This document shows positions 5,901 to 8,686 of a stretch of 8,686 nucleotides of DNA, one piece after another (within the stretch, counting starts at the first letter, position 1; every line of letters starts with the position of its first letter). The stretch covers positions 1 through 8,686 of the forward strand of contig JAIPBB010000232.1 of the NCBI GenBank assembly GCA_021739805.1, written 5' to 3'. Under the pieces are notes generated by a model. That model searched no databases and was not told where the DNA came from. It worked only from the letters and a program-made list of their open reading frames with translations. Made by a program: the position numbers and the translations under genes. The DNA comes from Saprospiraceae bacterium (GTDB lineage: Bacteria > Bacteroidota > Bacteroidia > Bacteroidales > JAIPBB01).

Positions 5901-7151
5901 TTATTCCAGAATCACTTTCTTCTCAGTACTCCCATCATCATATATTTCAATGTATGGGATGTTTTTCTTTGGATAGATAATTTCTCTTCCTAATAAATCT
6001 ATTATCTTGATTAACTTCCTGTTGGGATTTGGAATAAGGATTTCTTTAATAAATGTAGTATTTCCATTTCCATCTGTTTTGATTAGGTATATATCACCAT
6101 CCTTAGTACCAGTAATAACATATCCACCATCTGTAGTTTGTTGAACTGAGTATCCTATATCTTCAGCTTGTCCACCGTAGGTTTTTAGCCATAGTATATC
6201 ACCCATACTATCTGGTTTTATTAGGCATATGTTCTCATAAAAACATCCAGTAATTATAAATCCCCCATCAGTGGTTTGTTTCACTGAATATCCTATTCCT
6301 TTTTGTTGGTATCCTCCATATGCTTTCGTCCACAAAGTATCTCCATTACTATCTGTTTTGATTAGGTATATATCTGAATGTCCCGAATTATTTGTAGTAT
6401 ATCCAGTAATAATATATCCTTTATCAGTAGTTTGTTGAACTGAGTATCCAATATCACTCCAACCTCCACCATAAGTTTTTGTCCACAAAGTATCACCGAT
6501 ACTATCTGTTTTGATTAAGTATAAATCAAAACCGTTACTAATTGAAACATGAGCACCAGTGATAATGTATCCTCCATCTATGGTTTGTTGGACTGAGTAG
6601 CCGGCATCATCATGATTTCCACCATAGGTTTTTGTCCATAAAGTATCTCCAATACTGTCGGTTTTAATTAGAGATACGTATTCATAACCATTATTATTAC
6701 CATTAGTATTACCAATACCAGTAATAATATACCCACCATCTATGGTCTGCTGAATAGAAGTACCTTGACCTTCATAATTACCTACATTATATGTTTTTGT
6801 CCATAATGCATCACCAATACTATCTGTTTTGATTAAATAAACTTCAGGATTTCCATTATATGTAGTCGAACCAGTAACAATATACCCTCCGTCTGTAGTT
6901 TGTTGACCTGAAAATCCCATAATCAGAGAATCTCCACCATATGCTTTTGTCCATAATGTATCACCACTACTATCTGTTTTGATTAGGTAAACATCTGGAT
7001 TGGTATTTGAAAAAGTGTAACCAATAACAATATATCCACCATCAGTGGTTTGTTGGACTGAATATCCTATACCAGTTCCATAAGTCCTTTCCCATCCCTG
7101 GCTGAAAGCAAATGTTGGGATTAGCAAAAACAGAATTAATATTTTTTTCAT
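5901..7151 (-). CDS. Secreted seven-repeat propeller-like protein with T9SS sorting domain
   Basis: The product is 416 residues. Residues 1-18 are a signal peptide (MKKILILFLL...AFS, then Q). Seven repeats of about 45-55 residues follow, each with GYSVQQTTDGGYIITG, then a variable loop, then YLIKTDS.GDTLWTKTYGG. The seven GGY cores lie near 38-40, 88-90, 139-141, 193-195, 244-246, 296-298 and 342-344. This number suggests one closed seven-bladed beta-propeller, though the fold is inferred. The tail from about 375 (NPNRKLIKIIDLLGRE...EIYDDGSTEKKVILE) is a short T9SS C-terminal sorting domain, so the protein is probably carried across the outer membrane and released or anchored. No catalytic residues are recognised. 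The start is the first ATG before the signal peptide, with an A-rich leader and no Shine-Dalgarno site. It is transcribed away from the neighbour at 7637, and its promoter is not clear. Confidence 0.88.
   Translation of the reverse strand: MKKILILFLLIPTFAFSQGWERTYGTGIGYSVQQTTDGGYIVIGYTFSNTNPDVYLIKTDSSGDTLWTKAYGGDSLIMGFSGQQTTDGGYIVTGSTTYNGNPEVYLIKTDSIGDALWTKTYNVGNYEGQGTSIQQTIDGGYIITGIGNTNGNNNGYEYVSLIKTDSIGDTLWTKTYGGNHDDAGYSVQQTIDGGYIITGAHVSISNGFDLYLIKTDSIGDTLWTKTYGGGWSDIGYSVQQTTDKGYIITGYTTNNSGHSDIYLIKTDSNGDTLWTKAYGGYQQKGIGYSVKQTTDGGFIITGCFYENICLIKPDSMGDILWLKTYGGQAEDIGYSVQQTTDGGYVITGTKDGDIYLIKTDGNGNTTFIKEILIPNPNRKLIKIIDLLGREIIYPKKNIPYIEIYDDGSTEKKVILE
6045..7097. repeat. Seven-copy DNA repeat of about 150 bp within the propeller gene
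   Basis: The cores encoding QQTTDGGY and LIKTDS.GDTLW recur seven times with strong base-level conservation. On the plus strand, CCATCTGTAGTTTGTTGAAC-like and AGTATCNCCNATACTATCTG-like words recur about every 150 bp. Conservation of synonymous positions as well as residues points to recent duplication or gene conversion between blades. The last blade and its loop are more diverged. Confidence 0.75.
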
Positions 7152-7252
7152 AATACCTTTTTTTAGAAATTAAACAAAGTGAAAAGAACACTATAAAGAT
7201 AAGTATAATTTCAACATAAAACTCATTAATTCCAATTAAATATTTAATAAAA

Positions 7253-7278
7253 AAACCTCCCAATTTCTTAAGAGGTTT
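7253..7278 (-). terminator. Minus-strand intrinsic terminator
   Basis: AAACCTC (7253-7259) pairs with GAGGTTT (7272-7278). Read on the minus strand the GC-containing stem is followed by seven T. It lies about 100 bp upstream of the 5901..7151 gene, so it would end a transcript arriving from the right, where only the structured intergenic stretch lies before the divergent plus-strand gene. Confidence 0.6.
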
Positions 7279-7499
7279 AAGAATAAAATATTTTTTGTCT
7301 TCAGTTTTATAAGCCATAAACTCTTGGGATTTTTTCAAGATAACATTGATTTTCTGGTTCGTTCCCGATAGCTATTGGCACAGGTGAGTCCACATAAACA
7401 GAAAAGAGAGTGAACACAATATCGAAAACTCTCTTTTTGTTTTCCCTCAGATTATGGAAAAAATATAGTAAACGATTTATCTCATTGTTTACAATCTGA
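7279..7499. other. Structured intergenic stretch with three inverted repeats
   Basis: No convincing protein gene is seen. Three structures occur: a degenerate palindrome CCGATAGCTATTGG (7365-7378), close to a CCGATAGCTATCGG motif common between Bacteroidota genes (from memory); a 10-bp perfect stem AAAAGAGAGT (7402-7411) / ACTCTCTTTT (7428-7437) with T-rich flanks on both strands; and a nested inverted repeat with outer arms TCAGATT (7447-7453) / AATCTGA (7493-7499) and inner arms GTAAACGAT (7468-7476) / ATTGTTTAC (7484-7492, one mismatch). Together with the terminator at 7253-7278 this could be a small minus-strand RNA. It could equally be decayed repeats and spare terminators. Confidence 0.45.
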
Positions 7500-7636
7500 A
7501 TTATCATATAATTGTAATAGTTTAACTGTTAACATTTATTTAGAATGAAAATAAATTCGTGATTATTCTTAATTTTTAGTAAACTTTTTTACATTAAAAG
7601 TTGTCTATTATTTATACTTAAATAACTTCCAACGCC

Positions 7637-8686
7637 ATGAAAAAATATTTACTTATTACATCATTTCTATTTTTTGCTTATATTAATGCCCAGTCTTACC
7701 CTCAATGGTTATATTATTCTAATGGTAGTAGAGTTACTTGTATTGAAGAGAATGGTAATTCTATCTGGGTTGGAACCTCTGGCGGTCTTGTTCAAATTGA
7801 CAGGCAGACTATGCACAAAACCTTTTACAATAAAGTAACTTGTGGAATTCCATTTAATGTGATTAAGAAAATTTTCTTCGATGCTCAAAACCGGATGTGG
7901 GTAATAGGTAATTCTATAGATATTCAGCTTGCAATGTACGATGGTAATGCATGGACATCATTTAGAATCCCTGAGTTTGGTCAGCAATATAGCCTTGATT
8001 TAATTGATATTGTACAAACAACGAGTGGTGACTTTTGGGTAGCCGAAACTGAAGGATTAGTTTATATTGATAAAAATTTTCAGGCTATTAATGGGCTGGT
8101 TGATATAAATGCTTCCAATTGCAATAACGTTGGTAGGGTTAGCTCCATTGAATCTGATAATGCCGGAAATGTATATTATGCATACTTAAGTTACTGGGGT
8201 ATTAAAATAATGAATGCTCAAGGCATTACAAGTCCTATGAGTTTCCCTGATTTGGCTGAAGGAGAAATCGTTAAATTAGAATTTGATTCACAAGGGATAT
8301 TATGGGCAGGCTCTCAATATACAGGTTATGTCTATCCGTCAATAGGAGGAGGAGAAGCATCATATTTAAATAATGGTACCTGGAATTTGATAAATGCTCC
8401 CGGAGTAAATATCAGTCATGTATATGATATTTCATTTGGAAGTAATGGAGAGGTTTTTATCGCCACTTCAGGAAATGGAATTATTTCCTTTAAAAATAAT
8501 CAATACAACTTTCTTACTCTAAATCATGCAGATGTTGATACAAACTGGACTACCACTGTTCATTACGATCAAGATGGTACACTTTGGTTTAGTACCCTAA
8601 ACTATTTATATCGATTGAAAAACAATACAATTCAAAAAATTAATGTTTCCAATTCGGGGCTTACAACAAATGATGTAACAGTTTAT
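7637..8686 (+). CDS. Secreted protein with regulator-propeller-like repeats (5' part, open at the window end)
   Basis: An uninterrupted frame of 350 codons runs from ATG 7637 to the last base. Residues 1-18 form a signal peptide (MKKYLLITSFLFFAYINA, then QS). The rest shows repeated blade-like motifs of the two-component-regulator propeller type: SIWVGTSGGLVQID (42-55), RMWVIG (86-91), DFWVAETEGLVYID (132-145), ILWAGS (221-226), VFIATSGNGIISF (273-285) and LWFSTLNYLYRL (316-327). Such propellers occur in sensor periplasmic domains and in exported T9SS proteins. The C-terminus that would tell them apart (membrane helix and kinase, or sorting domain) is outside the window. The start is supported by the signal peptide; no Shine-Dalgarno site precedes it. 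It is divergent from 5901..7151. Confidence 0.88.
   Translation, partial: MKKYLLITSFLFFAYINAQSYPQWLYYSNGSRVTCIEENGNSIWVGTSGGLVQIDRQTMHKTFYNKVTCGIPFNVIKKIFFDAQNRMWVIGNSIDIQLAMYDGNAWTSFRIPEFGQQYSLDLIDIVQTTSGDFWVAETEGLVYIDKNFQAINGLVDINASNCNNVGRVSSIESDNAGNVYYAYLSYWGIKIMNAQGITSPMSFPDLAEGEIVKLEFDSQGILWAGSQYTGYVYPSIGGGEASYLNNGTWNLINAPGVNISHVYDISFGSNGEVFIATSGNGIISFKNNQYNFLTLNHADVDTNWTTTVHYDQDGTLWFSTLNYLYRLKNNTIQKINVSNSGLTTNDVTVY

Noticed and set aside
7042..7338. 98-residue minus-strand frame with a hydrophobic segment
   Set aside because: It overlaps the start of the well-supported propeller gene in another frame and reads through the terminator at 7253-7278.
7307..7507. 66-residue minus-strand open frame in the divergent intergenic region
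   Set aside because: It runs through the perfect 10-bp stem and the degenerate palindrome, shows no domain or signal, and its composition is what AT-rich noncoding DNA gives.
7590..7636. Bacteroidota-type promoter before the plus-strand gene (TTG ... TAACTTCC)
   Set aside because: Spacing is near 19 bp but the -7 element matches TAnnTTTG poorly and would lie too close to the ATG.

Overview
The window looks like an AT-rich accessory stretch from a member of the Bacteroidota. The evidence is a short type IX secretion (T9SS) C-terminal sorting domain on one protein, large secreted repeat proteins with N-terminal signal peptides, no Shine-Dalgarno-like sites before the starts, and a Y1-type REP-associated tyrosine transposase (RAYT) of the kind common in that phylum. 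No rRNA, tRNA or CRISPR array is seen.

Layout, left to right. Positions 1-139 (minus strand) read like the first 139 nt of a group II intron: a GTGTG start, nested stems and a GCGAAAGC tetraloop hairpin. It interrupts a very large secreted gene (86..4204, minus) exactly after codon 1355. The gene product has two beta-helix/anchor modules, five Ig-like domains, a SprB/PKD-like domain and part of an FN3-like domain, then ends in 17 residues encoded by the foreign sequence. The usual C-terminal sorting domain is missing and may lie beyond the intron, left of the window. Positions 4205-4742 hold no gene. They contain a 36-bp perfect palindrome, a second terminator-like hairpin and a short GC-rich island.

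The centre (4743..5729, minus strand) is the most unusual part. A RAYT gene (4843..5610) is joined head and tail to two short gene remnants. Its ATG overlaps the stop of a peptide ending like a type I restriction specificity subunit (HsdS), in the arrangement TAATG. Its TAA is one base before the ATG of a 32-codon peptide resembling the N-terminus of a type I restriction subunit R (HsdR). The order hsdS tail - RAYT - hsdR head suggests a leftover slice of a restriction operon that carried a transposase between S and R. The RAYT gene itself contains a 30-bp perfect palindrome of REP type, read in frame as VETHGRASLQ, next to an 18-bp tandem repeat that lengthens the linker between its catalytic parts.

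To the right, 5901..7151 (minus) encodes a secreted seven-repeat, probably beta-propeller, protein with a T9SS sorting tail. A 485-bp divergent intergenic region (7152-7636) holds several inverted repeats and a minus-strand terminator but no convincing gene. From 7637 to the window end (plus strand) runs the open 5' part of another secreted protein with regulator-propeller-like repeats. The two propeller proteins and the beta-helix/Ig protein are probably exported surface or extracellular proteins. Nothing in the sequence ties them to one pathway, and their wide gaps and separate terminators argue against a single operon.
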